NCBI GenBank assembly: GCA_014607495.2
Contig: CP053155.1
Span: forward strand, 14,322,001-14,386,000
From: Carposina sasakii
Lineage: Eukaryota > Arthropoda > Insecta > Lepidoptera > Carposinidae
Reading direction: 5' to 3'
DNA length: 64,000 nucleotides
Position 1 is the first letter of the stretch. Every line of letters begins with the position of its first letter. Positions 1-11,787 of this stretch are shown in pieces. Below the pieces are notes generated by a model. It saw nothing but the letters and a program-made list of their open reading frames with translations. It made no database searches and was not told the origin of the DNA. Made by a program: the position numbers and the translations under genes.

Positions 1-160
1 AGTTGCCTCAATCTAGCAACTCTTGGAAACTTCCATCCAGCTTCCGTAAACCAGTCTAGTCACTTCCATCCAGTGACTCTTAGAAACTTCCATCCAGCTT
101 CCGTATACCAGTCTAGTCACTTCCATCCAGTGACTCTTGAATACCTCTATCCGGTATCCG
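1..160. repeat. 57-bp tandem repeat, about 3 units
   Basis: The phrase 'actctt' followed by 'ccatccag' blocks recurs at 19, 76 and 133, giving a period of 57 bp. The third unit is more diverged. The array abuts the 3' end (on the - strand) of the gypsy-like remnant, so it may be part of that element's LTR or 3' UTR; no second LTR copy was found to prove this. Confidence 0.75.
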
Positions 161-189
161 TAAACCACTCTCAATCAGTCAACTCAACA

Positions 190-1161
190 TTAATTTGAAC
201 ATGACGGTCCATCCCCGTCAAGTTCGCACAGATTATCATCACGGTCACATGTCAGCATGTCATTGGTAATGTCATTCGCAGGCATTCGCCTAAGTCTGTC
301 ATGTGCATACTTATAGGTTCTATTGGAATTAAGGGCTTTAAGAACATAACGATTACCTTCAAGTACCTCCGATACCCTAAAAGGACCTCTATACTTCGGA
401 TCAATTAATCGAATTTCGAGTTCACCTGTAGTTACACGAGTTTTTGGCAAACCTGTTGTAAAATAACTGGAATATTCACCTAAAATAGTTAAAAGATCTG
501 ACTTTTTACAAGAGGGTATATCTGTGTCAACATTACTAAAGTCGTTACTGATACTAGAATCGGTTAAAACGTCACAATTTAAAACTGTCAAATTATTTTG
601 TTTTGAAATGCTAAAATTATTTGTTGACAAGTTAATAACGAAGCCTTGACTCAATATTTCACGACCTAGCATAATATCACTACGCATATACACATCGGGT
701 AAAACATGTAATAAGAGTTCTAAACAATAATCATTAATTTCAACATTACACAGTATTTGCTGGGTGCTGAATACACTGGTTTGACCAATTCCCGTTAGAG
801 AGACAGTTTTAGCAATTCTTTTACCATTGAAACTTGATGCAACGCTTTCTTTTATTAGTGAACACTCAGCACCCGAATCAAAATGAAAATCATAAAATCT
901 ACCTTGATTATTAAGAGCGCCGGTCGGTGGTAAAGCGGTAAGTGCAACTATCTTTCGTGGATTCAGACGAATTTGACCTCGGCGCACCTCGAAGCCTAGG
1001 TACTCTACTTTTTCTTTCAGGAATGAGCACTTTTTAGGATTTAACGAAAATCCCTTCCCAGAAAGAACTTCTAATACTACCTTTAGTCTATCGAAAGCTT
1101 CGTCGATGTTACTGGCCACAACTAGCACGTCATCCATGTACACTACAACGTACTTGTTCAC
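190..1161 (-). pseudogene. Mosaic LTR-retrotransposon ORF: RT fragment, protease, integrase C-terminus
   Basis: This 323-codon open frame joins three pol pieces in an abnormal order. Residues 1-80 are the end of a Ty3/gypsy reverse transcriptase palm, with the catalytic YMDD box near residue 8 and a downstream YLGFEV segment. Residues about 90-200 are a retropepsin-like aspartic protease with the active-site triad DSG (in FDSGAECSL). Residues about 250-295 match the end of an integrase (PKYRGPFRVSEVL, then HDRLRRMP). In an intact element the order is protease, RT, RNase H, integrase; here RT precedes protease, and most of RT, all of RNase H and the integrase core are absent. It lies directly downstream of the gag-protease ORF on the same strand. 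It is probably a non-functional chimera made by template switching or nested deletion. Confidence 0.8.
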
Positions 1162-1169
1162 GAGATCGC

Positions 1170-2441
1170 CTAGAGCATGTACGAGGCTATAGAAGTTTGT
1201 CCTATACCAGTCATAGAAACATTGTCATAAATTCGCTTACCACTAAGTTTCAAAGCAATCGATTCTTTAACTAAGGAACACTCTGAACCTGAGTCGTAAG
1301 TAAATGGGAATGACTCACCAGAGTGACGCAGAGAACCCGAAGGCGCATTCACAATGCACACGTCTACTCGCTTTTCCTTAGCTGAACCAGTTCCAGTGCC
1401 GCCGCCGGTACCGTTGTTCCCCTCCTTGATTTTCCTCTTCGGGCAGTCGGATGCATAGTGGTCTTGTTCCCGGCAGTTGAAGCAGGTGATGCGATCGGTT
1501 CTCCCTGTAGGTTTGTTGGTCGAGTTATGGTCCCCGTGAAAGGACCTGTGTTTGGACCGGTCATCTTGCTTCTTCGAATTGGCTTTGTTGCGACATTGAA
1601 GAGATTTGTGGCCTAGTTGTCCACAATTAAAGCACTTGATGGTCACAGCAGATCCATTAGGTCGGTTTCTTTTTAGGTCGGGTCCATCACGATAAATACT
1701 TGATGAATAACTTCTCTTCAGGAACGAGTCAGCCTTCAGTTCCTTTTGTAAATGGTTACGCGTCTTGATGTCAGTCGTTATAGCAATCCTCTGAACACGT
1801 GGCTCTTGTTTTGAAATATGAGCTAAGACAGTGGCTATTGCTATCTGTTCTGTAGTCAGTCCATTCCACCTTGCCATTAAGAATGTTATGAGGGTAGCGG
1901 CGTATGAGGCCAGGCACTCGTTATCTCTCGGTTTCTTGTCGTGCATACTAATGAGAAAGGAAGCAGCAGTTTCAGGACAGTCATACCTTGCTACGATAAG
2001 CTCCTTAAAATCGGCCCACGTCATATTAGGAAACGATATTGAAGACAGCCAAGATGATGCTTCGCCCTTGAGTGCGTGGCTTAACGCGATCATCAGAGAA
2101 GATCCATGGCGATGTCGATCTGTGATACACATGTCCGCGGTCGTTATCCAAGCTCGGGCGTCGATGTCTCTTTTCTCTGGGTCGAAATCAGGAAGGCGAA
2201 TAGAGTCCGAAGATGCAGGTAGTTTTATTGCTTGCACCAACGCCAGAAAATTTTGATTTTGTTGCTCGAAGAGAAGACGCCATTTTTCTTCGCTCGAGTC
2301 ACTATTTGAAGCACGTGTTTCATGTGGGTGATCCGGGTTGCATCCCACGCCTGATGACGTAGATGGGCCGAGTGGCGTGCCGTTAGGTGTGTCCGACATC
2401 TTCCAAAATCCGAAATAAAGAATGCGGCGTGTAGTAAACAA
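1170..2441 (-). CDS. Gag-protease polyprotein of a Ty3/gypsy-like LTR retrotransposon
   Basis: A 423-codon ORF. Residues about 90-235 form a gag capsid-like region with retrotransposon-gag features (WLSSISFPNMTWADFKELIV, then a SLASY-like stretch). Two zinc knuckles of the CX2CX4HX4C type follow near residues 270 and 320 (CFNCGQLGHKSLQC and CFNCREQDHYASDC). A protease start with DSG (YDSGSECSLVKES) begins near residue 381, but the frame ends soon afterwards, so this protease copy is truncated. The next ORF carries a second, slightly different copy of the same protease region, which shows that the locus combines two related elements. The start ATG at 2441 is the first in frame. No env-like gene is seen. 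Likely not autonomous. Confidence 0.8.
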   Translation of the reverse strand: MFTTRRILYFGFWKMSDTPNGTPLGPSTSSGVGCNPDHPHETRASNSDSSEEKWRLLFEQQNQNFLALVQAIKLPASSDSIRLPDFDPEKRDIDARAWITTADMCITDRHRHGSSLMIALSHALKGEASSWLSSISFPNMTWADFKELIVARYDCPETAASFLISMHDKKPRDNECLASYAATLITFLMARWNGLTTEQIAIATVLAHISKQEPRVQRIAITTDIKTRNHLQKELKADSFLKRSYSSSIYRDGPDLKRNRPNGSAVTIKCFNCGQLGHKSLQCRNKANSKKQDDRSKHRSFHGDHNSTNKPTGRTDRITCFNCREQDHYASDCPKRKIKEGNNGTGGGTGTGSAKEKRVDVCIVNAPSGSLRHSGESFPFTYDSGSECSLVKESIALKLSGKRIYDNVSMTGIGQTSIASYML

Positions 2442-2760
2442 GCTTAATTAGGAATCACAAACACTTTCACTGTATCTACGCACAAGATTACTAGGATTCT
2501 AGCGGATAACGTAGAAACGTGGTAAGTACAAGACAGAGGCTGATTAGCACCCGTGCTTCGCTCCAGACGCAACCAAAAAGAACAGAATACCCTCCGGCTC
2601 AATTCAAACGATCCGGTGGTCGTTGTAAATCTACAGTGGCGCCCTCTCAGTACTCTGTCTTGTCTTTACCCAAGTGACAGCTGTCCTCCAGTCAGTGATA
2701 GCTGTCGACTTGACGTTTCTAACTTCAACGATTGAAAATAGATGGCGTTGGAGATCCGAC
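2442..2760 (-). other. Leader or LTR-side sequence upstream of gag
   Basis: This sequence lies 5' of the gag ORF on the - strand and should hold the leader and the 5' LTR edge if they survive. A 'GGCGCCACTG' string at about 2634-2643 (read on the - strand) is reminiscent of a primer-binding site, but I cannot match it to a tRNA, and no LTR pair was found. Boundaries are unresolved. Confidence 0.3.
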
Positions 2761-2904
2761 TGTAGGATATGACATCTTGATCTCCGACATACATAATAAA
2801 TAAATCATAGCATTGTCATAGATATCCACGTGTCATTAATTTTAGCCTCATCATCTTATCACTGTAATTGATATCTACAAATTAATGAACATAAACAGCA
2901 GCCA

Positions 2905-2972
2905 AGTAAGGCAAACCCTATGGCACCCCGCTGTTGGGGAGGCCTACATCCAGGACTGCAATTGGCTGATGT
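2905..2972 (+). repeat. Fragment of the RTE-tailed SINE family (3' end)
   Basis: Contains a degenerate form of the shared 3' tail (gaggcctacatccag, then ctgcaattggctgatg) seen in many copies in this window, for example at 36599-36790. Confidence 0.6.
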
Positions 2973-4344
2973 TAGGTATGTTATGATGTTATTTGCAATC
3001 TCTCTAACTGCAAACCACCGATTAGTCCACTAGTGTAAGTACGTACTCGATGTACGCAGCCATTAGTCTATAGTGATGTCTCTATAAATAGGACTTTTCA
3101 GCTTACATGCCTATTATGCGTAGTTACATAACCTAATGCAATCGTTTGCGAATCATTTCGTTCCCGTCAACAAAACACTTTGGCAAGTCGGTTGTTTATA
3201 AATACGCAGCCTTGTAGGTTTCGAGATATGTGCCACTGCAAATGCGCACTGCATCCAAGTATCGAAGCTGTTGCATGCTCCGAAAGATGCCCGTGAAATC
3301 GTTTTTGAAGTAGCTTTACTATAATATTTGCGTGGTGGGTGGGTAGCATATAAGGAATATCGCTGAGATGCGGGTTTTTACAGTTATGTTGTAGATATGT
3401 ACCTTGTATGTGTATAAATATTGACCATATAGGTGACATTGGTCTCTTATTTAACTCGAATTCAAATCGAGCTCTTATGGTAGAATTTTGAGCGCTGGAC
3501 GGACGGAGTAATGGAGGTAGATTCGCGAATAATTTAGACTCTACTACTGCACATGTTCTGGAGCGAAATCATATTTACCATTCAACAACCATTTGGTTGG
3601 CTTAACTTTGGTTTAGTGTGTTCATTTTATAGCGTTTTAGACATATTCAACGTCTTTCTTCTGCATTTTTTCATTAAACGTTGTCAAAATTGAGCGCGGT
3701 ATAAAATGAGCATAACATAACGTTTTTGGTTGTGGTTCAGTTTTGGTAAATATGTTCAACTTTTGCGCTATTACCCTCCTGTTATCTATTTCACTCTTAT
3801 TTTATAATCTTACATTCGTACCTGTAATAAACTATGTTTTGACATTTACGCGCTAAACTTATGTATGACATAGAGCGACTAAGAAAAAAGTTACTTTACC
3901 TTCACCGTATCTATTTACATATGAGAAATACGCATGTCTGTTTGTTTACATACCCCCACGCCTACATTACGTCTGTCAGTTATCATTCTAATTATACCTT
4001 ATCGGTTACCCGAGCCAAAGGTTATCTATATTATGTCCTCAGTTATATTATTATGTGTTATATTTATTATGACGCCGACGGGCGTTCCCGTTGCAAAATA
4101 TAAATACTTCTCTCGTGTGAGTGAGGTTAATATTATAATTGTTAGGGGTTTACTTCAGAAGTAGTAAATTTCTCGTCTGATCACTTATTTATGTTATAGT
4201 TGTATTATTATTAGAGGTCATTGTACGTAATAGTTTGTGCTCCGCGTCAGTACTTATTTACATGGTTTCACTATTGAACTCATGCTTGTATCACTGAATT
4301 TAATTCATATAATCCTAATCATAGTAACCACCTGTCATTACTAA
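2973..4344. other. AT-rich sequence, no gene recognised
   Basis: Short open frames here (up to 90 codons) show no protein-like composition or family match that I recognise. No tRNA, palindrome or recognised repeat was seen. Confidence 0.5.
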
Positions 4345-4465
4345 CCGAACTTGTACATCTCAACTATACCCTCAAAATTGGTCAGAAGTGGCACCATGTG
4401 GTTCTATAGGCCCTTGGTGCTCTGCCTACCCCGTAAAGGATAATAGCGTGATAATATGTATGTAA
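4345..4465 (+). repeat. Non-LTR retrotransposon 3' tail fragment
   Basis: Shares a block (ggtcagaagtggcaccatgt, then ggtgctctgcctaccccg) with an inverted copy at 6986-7112 and with the 3' end of the LINE remnant near 9280 (ctctgcctaccccatatggg). Confidence 0.65.
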
Positions 4466-6139
4466 TCCTAATTTTAATCGTATATCGATCTCTAGATCTT
4501 TCCAAAGAACATTGACTCATATTCATCTGGCATCATGCAAGCCACTCATAAAGCAAAAACGAGTGCCAAATCCTCACCAATATGACTTTCGCTATGATAG
4601 AAATAATGATGTTAATCTCTATCTTCTCATAGGCAGATGCACACGCAGATGCAGATGTGTAAACAGGGAAATTGATTTGGTTATCTGTAATAGGTATTTC
4701 ACGTATTATTTACTCTGCTACAGATTAATTCATTTGCAGATGATCAAATTACGGCATAGACGCATCCTGAAAGTCTACATCTTCTTGTGCATCTGTTTTA
4801 TGTGTAGATGCTACATTAGAATCATGTTTCTTGATTACAATAAAGAATAACATCATGTATGATGAGTCGTAGAATGGCGATTTTAATTCCTCTAAAAACT
4901 GCTGTTATGCTACTGCGATGTGGTATTCGCAATACTTTTCTTTACCTCATTTGAGGAGATACATACGAAGTACCTATTTATGACTATTTGGGACAGTTAA
5001 CAACTGTATACAAAAATACATAGTTAAGGTATTGTTTATAAAGTATAAATAAGTACACAGTCCACTACACTATCCACAAGTTAAGTAAAAGAATGTTGCA
5101 CAAGCCTATATTCCACTGAGTTACTTAATATGACCATGGATGCTGCAAAACCAACAAGTTCATACATCTATCTATATGAATGATATAATAATACTTCAAC
5201 TTATCATACATTTAAAATTAATAACATTGATACTTATGCTTTTATTATGTCTTCGATTTAGATACCAATTCTCCAAGCACTAAATTTCTGAATTCATTAC
5301 GCGACAGATAAAATATGTCAATATCTAAGAAGTGTTTATTATAGGAGTTTACCAAGCGCCTTAAAGGAGATCTTATACCTGCATTAGTTCTGCACAGAGC
5401 AGTAAGAAATAGTCTGTGACGACGCAGCGAACGCTGCATTCTACTAGGGACACGGTAGGCCAGACAATTACCTTACGATACCTACCTAAGTTATTTATCA
5501 ATGTTTTGTGTAAACACATAGAAATACTAGGGGTTAGCGGCCATCTCTATATCTTGAAACTAATATTTATAGAATCAACCTCATACATTTCAATTAAGTT
5601 TTAGTCGCAGGACTCGCAGGTCGCAGTAAATTTCCATGTTCCAAATCTACAATCTTATTTAAACATTCATTAAGCTATTAATTTCTGACTAATGACAATA
5701 TATTTGTTTAATGTATCGTAAACAATTGGAACTGTTATCGCAGTTGAGATATATGTACACTGCGTGGCATAAATATGACGTAAATGCGTGTATAATATCC
5801 TGAATTCCCAATATTATGAAATATAGCTAAATCATACCATTTGAGAACCAGCCGCTTAACACTGAAAATTTTTTCACCTGAAACGTAGTCCACAAACTGA
5901 AAGCCTTAGAATAATGATTCGCTAGAGCAGAGCGAAGACCAATCATTAATCTAAGCTGAAAGCATATACTTCAAGATAAGAGAGATAATATATACTCTAT
6001 GCATTTTACCGGTACAAATAGCAATTTAATTTAAAATAAAAACACATTCAAAAATTTGATTACTGTTTAGTTGTAGGTAAAGCCTTTTAACAACATTATA
6101 AATTAAAATATATATCTTTTGTTGATGCGGGCCTCCACT
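4466..6139. other. AT-rich sequence with one dispersed repeat
   Basis: No gene recognised. An 80-bp block at about 5052-5133 is an inverted copy of 36818-36893 (both contain caagactatatttcactgag-like text or its complement). Imperfect repeats of 'gcagatg' occur at 4633-4660, with 'gcatctg' complements near 4790. Confidence 0.5.
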
Positions 6140-6149
6140 TGAATACATC

Positions 6150-6225
6150 AGCTGCATCTCCCTTCAGGCATGTCGTAAGAGTCGACTAAGGAACTCAAGC
6201 AATTCTCTCAGGCTACAAATTTATC
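6150..6225 (-). repeat. Fragment of a dispersed SINE-like family ('tcgactcttacgac')
   Basis: Holds the complement of the motif ccttagtcgactcttacgac with a flanking ctctcaggc block. Related fragments occur at 16172-16335, 19080-19220, 19613-19680, 24250-24395 and 51045-51175. The family is recognised only by recurrence. Confidence 0.55.
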
Positions 6226-6985
6226 ATTTACACCTGTACCCACTATACAAACCGTGAGATCTCCTTTATAATCTGCAGCTCTGGCTAACCCATTTTTCAG
6301 AACACAACCGTGTGTATATGTTTAAATTGAAGAAAGTCGTCCATGCGAGTTTGAGACAATGCTTGCGGCATTGATCCTTCTCAGGGCTGGCAAAACTCCA
6401 AAATGTAGTGTTTGTTATCATAATTGGAAGCTTTTGACTTTGGCAAAATAGTTTTGACAAACTAATAACAATAACATAGATTTAATTAATAATTAGGTCC
6501 TTTTAAAGTTGGCAGCTATTGTATCAACAAATATAAATAAAGAATCCATTGCTGTGTGTCGTAGTAGTAGTATGAATACAGCAGCGGAGGAACATGATAA
6601 ATATTTGGGTGATCTGAGAAAGAAAAAAAAATCGAAATACATTATGATTTATTGATTATGTACCTAAATTTGTAATTTTTTAAATGTGCATTATTATCAT
6701 ATTAAATCTATGGGTCTATTACCTGAAATGAATTAATTTTGAATTTGAATTAAAAGGAGATTAATATTTTCACAATAGAGTTATGTATCGATTTTCGCTC
6801 TCATATAATGCAAAGTAGATCGTCTTTATATCTTATACTTATATCGGATAGCAATGCGAAAGAAGGTCAAAAACAGGGATCGGAAACAACGTAGTAGCAA
6901 CAACACACGATGGTAGTGAACGACTGATGATGACGACGCGATGCAACGGAGAGCATGAGGGGTCCGAGGAGCGTGGAGATGATGA
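6226..6985. other. AT-rich sequence, no gene recognised
   Basis: Several short shadow frames, none protein-like. No clear repeat structure. Confidence 0.45.
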
Positions 6986-7112
6986 TGTAGCTGGTAGCAA
7001 CCAAACCTCATATAATCACCCCTTTGTCCCTTACGGGGTAGGCAGAGCACCAAGAGCTGATAGAACCACATGGTGCCACTTCTGACCAATTTTGAGGGTA
7101 TAGTTGATATGT
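6986..7112 (-). repeat. Non-LTR retrotransposon 3' tail fragment
   Basis: Reverse-oriented copy of the block at 4345-4465 (cccttacggggtaggcagag, then accacatggtgccacttctg). Confidence 0.65.
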
Positions 7113-7739
7113 CTTATTTGTGTACGTTCGTGGTGTTTCTTCATTTGGTGCCGCTGATTGCTCTTTATGCATCTCTACAACCTGTGTTCACTTGTCATGC
7201 TTTTGATAATGCTGTACTAATTTTGAGTACAGTTGATTTGATTAAAAAAAGAGCCAAAGCGATTAATTTCAATAAAAAAAAATCTTTACGCATTTTCATG
7301 AATCTGCGTTTGGAAGTCCATTACATCATAAAATAGCCTATTAAGAACTACTTTTTTTTAAATTATTTTACTGACAAATTGCAGAAGTTTTTAAAAGTAG
7401 TTTAAACCTATGAAACGTACATTTAGTATTTTTAAGAGCACTTTGAAAATTTAACTCCATTCGAGTCTAACCTAAAATTTTCACTTTCGACCCTTTTTTT
7501 AGAAACTTGTAATGGCAAATGTTATGTTGTTAATTTATTATACAAAAGAGTAATTCAATACGATTATATTACAGAAAAAAAATGAACAAATTCATTTTAT
7601 TAACCAAGTTATGATTTTTTTAGCTCCTTGGGGAAGAAATTTGCAAATTCTCCTTTAAAAAATCATAACTTCCAAACTATCAAACATCGCGGAACATACA
7701 TAGGGTATTTTCAGATACACCCAGGTGTGCTCAACGTAG

Positions 7740-7927
7740 CTGTAGACCAGTGGTTCCCAAAGTGGTCCAGGTGGACCCCCACAGGAGACTCGATGGGACC
7801 TTGACGTGAAAAAAATGTTGTTTTCAACGAATTCGTATGTGGAATAGGCCTGCAGGGGTCCACCAGAACCAGTTAACTTTTGAAAGGGATCTATGAGAAA
7901 AAAAGTTTGGGAAGCCCTGCTGTAAAC
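7740..7927. mobile_element. hAT-type MITE, copy 1
   Basis: The element (7748-7919, 172 bp) begins CAGTGGTTCCCAAA and ends TTTGGGAAGCCCTG, imperfect terminal inverted repeats of the hAT kind. It is flanked by 8-bp direct repeats, ctgtagac (7740-7747) and ctgtaaac (7920-7927), 7 of 8 matching. The interior (gtggtccaggtggacccc) is shared with copies at 35617-35812 and 56868-57073. No coding capacity. Confidence 0.85.
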
Positions 7928-8089
7928 TGTAGGATCACCTTCGAGACCCTGCATATTATATGGTAATATTGTAGCCATTTATGATAAAACGGTCTTTGTA
8001 TAGGCAATATGAAGATTTGAATATGAAAGATCTCTTACAAATGATAGCTATGCTAGTATTTATACATCTACATTGTACTTTAATTGCTC

Positions 8090-8240
8090 TGTTGTTTTAC
8101 TATAAAATGGTAGCGCAGTTGGCAGCAATGCTCTGAACGATCAGATTTATTTTCATGAACCCGATTAATTAGATGAGATTAGTCTCGTGATGGTCTGACT
8201 TTTCATCATCAACACCTACCTACCCTTATCCTATAGAGCC
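8090..8240 (+). repeat. Possible degraded tRNA-derived SINE head
   Basis: 'tggtagcgcagttggcagc' resembles a tRNA-type box A, but no good box B follows. It is followed by a sequence with a ctttcatcatc-like tail. Weak evidence. Confidence 0.3.
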
Positions 8241-8477
8241 GGCGCAATATGGTTTCTTATTGTACTTTTGTAAGCTTGGAATATATTTTTAAGAGTTTAT
8301 AAAGGGACTGTTCCGATCTGTCTGCTAGGAAAAAAATGTTTAATTTCAATTCAATTTGTAACTTTAAAACATTATTAATAACTCGGGAGATTTCTCTCAT
8401 AAGATGAAGCTAACAGTCAATGATCTTTTACATCTGACTCCGCTATGTGGGTGTGTTCCGGCCGCCACACAGCCGTG

Positions 8478-8610
8478 TATATAGAAAGAAAGAAAGAAAG
8501 AAGTTATTTATTCAGCATAGATAGGTACCTATATAGGTAAATGTTTGTGTTAATACAGGCTTTCCGCCTTCATGTTTCACAGGGTTCATAGACCCATCTC
8601 CACAGGAACG
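8478..8610. repeat. (GAAA)n microsatellite and LINE-like tail
   Basis: A short run of 'aaag' units at 8486-8502 is followed by tttatt and tttcacaggg text of the kind found at LINE 3' tails in this window. Confidence 0.35.
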
Positions 8611-8789
8611 TTTCGCGATGAAGCTTTGATTCCCTTAAATCCTCTATTAGCTTTTTCTCTGATGTCCAACTCTTACCACTCCTTTGCAATTAATTCCGAT
8701 GACGCATCTTAATATTTTATCAAGTTAATGAAATCAGTCATTAGATCACGTGATCCTATTTCCTATAGCACCATTTATATTGGATCCTT

Positions 8790-9330
8790 TAATGCACTTC
8801 TCTAAAAAGGCTCGTCTGGCTGTTTACAGAGCGGTGATCACCCCTACACTGATGTATCTGCGAATCTTGGGTGTGGGAAAAGAAGCATGAAAATAGAATA
8901 AATGCTGTTTAGATGCGATCGTTACAAAGTATGAGTGGCGTGACTTTGCGAGATAGAGTGAGAAATAGTGTGATAATAGAATTATGCGGTGTGAAAGAGG
9001 ACGTAGTGACAAGGATAGAGAAAGGTATGCTTTGATGGTTTGGACATGTGGAAAGGATGGATGGAAGACGATTAACGAAAGAGATATATATATGGCAGAA
9101 GTGAATGGCAATGCTGGGAGAGGTCGCCCTAGACGAACCTACATAGACCAAATTGGGGATGGGCTAAGAAAGGGTTAGTCAAGAGCACCCGAAACCGGCG
9201 AGAATGTATGAAGAATTTAATTAATGTGGATGAGGCGAAAGAGGTATATTTGGAACGTACTAAATGGAGATCCGTAGTCTCTGCCTACCCCATATGGGAT
9301 ATAGGCGTGAAGTTATGTGGGTATGTATGT
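8790..9330 (+). pseudogene. Decayed C-terminus and tail of a non-LTR retrotransposon
   Basis: Read across frames, the sequence encodes the typical end of a lepidopteran LINE polyprotein: ARLAVYRAVITPTL near 8815-8860, then after frameshifts an HVxRMDGRR-like stretch near 9045-9080, and in the frame from 8984 EVNGNAGRGRPRRTYIDQI. It ends in the ctctgcctacccc tail. Several frameshifts and stops make it a dead fragment. No RT catalytic motif is included. Confidence 0.75.
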
Positions 9331-11589
9331 ATGCACTTCCGCATTTTTTTCGGATAGTTGCCAACAAATAACACGTCATCCCTTCCTAGTCAGTTTACAG
9401 ATAACCATTAGTTATATCGCGTGCAGGTGAGCTTGGATTCGATCCAACTCTAATGTTGTAATTAAGTACCTTCTTAATTTTTGATATAATAATCATTGAA
9501 TCAGTTTATTATCCACAACTGAATATATTATATTTTATAACCATAACTCATCCAGTTTGGGTCAAATTAATTAGGCATAGCTGTATTAATTTTCTCTGCT
9601 CTGCTACTGCAAACCCTTTTTGTTGAAATCTTTATTACATGTTAATTACTATTACAAGAAAATATTTCCGTATTCCTATTTTAAGTACTTAAAATCAATT
9701 GTTATTATTGTACTCTTTAGTTAATATATACAATTAGCATGTACTATGTTTCTAACCTTTGATTTGTAGACGTCATAAATTGTATTTAAATTACATAAGA
9801 CACTTGCGTGCTATAATAATGATATACGTATTGTATTATCATTAACATGGCCGTTAAATGTTTCGTTAAACTATTTATCACTTTGTACGTGAAAGTCTAA
9901 CGCCAACCCCAAATCGTGATTTATTTTATACACGAATTAAATATGTGTACTAGTATCATAAAGATGTAGTACTTTTGACAGACAATGTTCGAATCACACC
10001 AAATATTTCATCTAAATCCATAAATGTCATAACAGGTCCTAAATCATCTGTAGAACAGACGGATGGAGAATCATTGGATTTAACCAAAGCGTGGGACTGA
10101 CTAATACAAGATGCACTTCCAAAAAATTTCACGGGTGCATTACGTATTTCTTGCTTGGCATTCGCAATGAAAACAGTGTTGTGACGAAATTTTATTTTTA
10201 AATCAGCAGTTTTACCCTGGGACAGTCGGCGCCGATTTGGCGTACCGCCAACCTATCCTAGGCCCACTGCTCGTACGTGACAAATTTCATGCATGCAATC
10301 TGTCGTATTTGAACTGCGATTGGCGTTAATAAATGTAAACAATCAATCGCGAGTAATGTATGCGTTTTAGTAGTTTGACACATGTTTTCGGAATGGAAAT
10401 GTAAATATTAGGAAGATTCTTATTTTTTGTCTATTTTTTATATATTGTGTGAACTGTAAATATACTTAAGTTTGAATAATTTACAATGTTGATATAACTT
10501 TCCCCTTCTAGTATGTACCTGTACTAAAAATATTTGTTTAAGCCAAATCGTAACGATTTTAGATGCGTCAGATGGGACTTAGGAATATCGGATAAGAAAT
10601 TGTGTCTACGGTCGTTATCTTACGGATGAGTCCTATTTATCATTTTATCTAAAAAAAAGGGTCAAGGTAGCCGAATTTGGCTATTGTATTTCATTACCCT
10701 AATTGCAGCAATATATGCATATGCCGGTTTACGCACATAAAATCACGCATTTCTCGACGGCGTAGGCAGAGATGACGAACTTCCTTTCTACTATCCTGAC
10801 ATATCTCTTTAACCTCTTTCGCCTCATTTATCTTCATACATGCTCCTCGGCTTCAGATAGGTACTCTTGGCCAGACTTCTTTCTACAATCTCACCAAATG
10901 AATGATGTCAATAAATTAGTCACTGGGCATTATTTACTTAAAGAGTACTCGTTAGTTTGTACACAGATTCATACGTTACCGGGAATTGGAACTGTGCCAG
11001 ATAAGAATAACACCCCTAAAGCACGTAGACGTTGTCTATCACACAAACACACATATTTGATTGGTAAATGGAGTCACGCTTATCGTATACAAATATTTAC
11101 AGTCTGTGTACTAATAAATACGAAACGGGTGTATGTGAACAACAATAATATATACAGACATATACACACAAATGTTACCGAAATGGAGTAGCGAAAACTG
11201 CAGCATTATGAGAGAGACGGTACAGATTTAAATAATGTAATTAGTGACAAGCTGCTTAAGCTGCTTAATTATAATATTAAAATTTTAAGTAAATTATACA
11301 ATTTTTTAAAGATAAACTATTTGTCGCGTCATGCTTCGTTGTATGTCAAGTATCCGAGGCTCCATAACATATGGCATATTGTACTGAATAACAGTACAAC
11401 TTCATATGTAAAACCTAATAGGAAATAATATATGAGAGGTACGTCTGTGCGTCTTATAAATTGCTGACTATTATCTTATAGTATCTCAACCAGTTTTACA
11501 ATTGTCATTGAAGCATACTGAGGTACTATATGTGGTTAGATTATTGTATTCTAGGTGTGTTTATAATTTGTAATGGGTATCAGACTACG
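9331..11589. other. AT-rich sequence, no gene recognised
   Basis: Includes a 139-codon open frame at 10772-11191 with no recognisable domain and no coding-like composition. No named repeat was found. Confidence 0.4.
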
Positions 11590-11787
11590 TTACTACGAAC
11601 TGTACCGCGTGGACTGTAGAAAAAACAAAATGTCGAAATTATCCAGGATTTAAACATTTTCCCGTAAAAAGTAGCCTATATGTTAAGTGGTACCTGTCAC
11701 AATATATTCCTGAAAGTTTGTATGTTTCTGAGACTAGCGTGCACAAACATCGATCCGTTACAATTTTATTATATGTATAGAATAGAT
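11590..11787 (-). mobile_element. Helitron-like non-autonomous copy (truncated)
   Basis: Carries the family's internal blocks in reverse: gcgtggactgtag, aacaaaatgtcgaaattatcc, tattcctgaaag and ccgttacaattttattatat. Related complete copies begin TCTTCTATACATATAATAAA and end in a short GC hairpin plus CTAGT, as Helitrons do. Confidence 0.65.

Noticed and set aside
1..160. Regular repeats as a possible CRISPR array
   Set aside because: The whole 57-bp unit repeats with no variable spacers, and the genome is eukaryotic.
1831..2256. 141-codon + strand frame
   Set aside because: It is the antisense shadow of the gag ORF (1170-2441, - strand), which has zinc knuckles and a protease.
10772..11191. 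139-codon + strand frame as a gene
   Set aside because: AT-rich composition, no domain, no splice context, no homology recognised.
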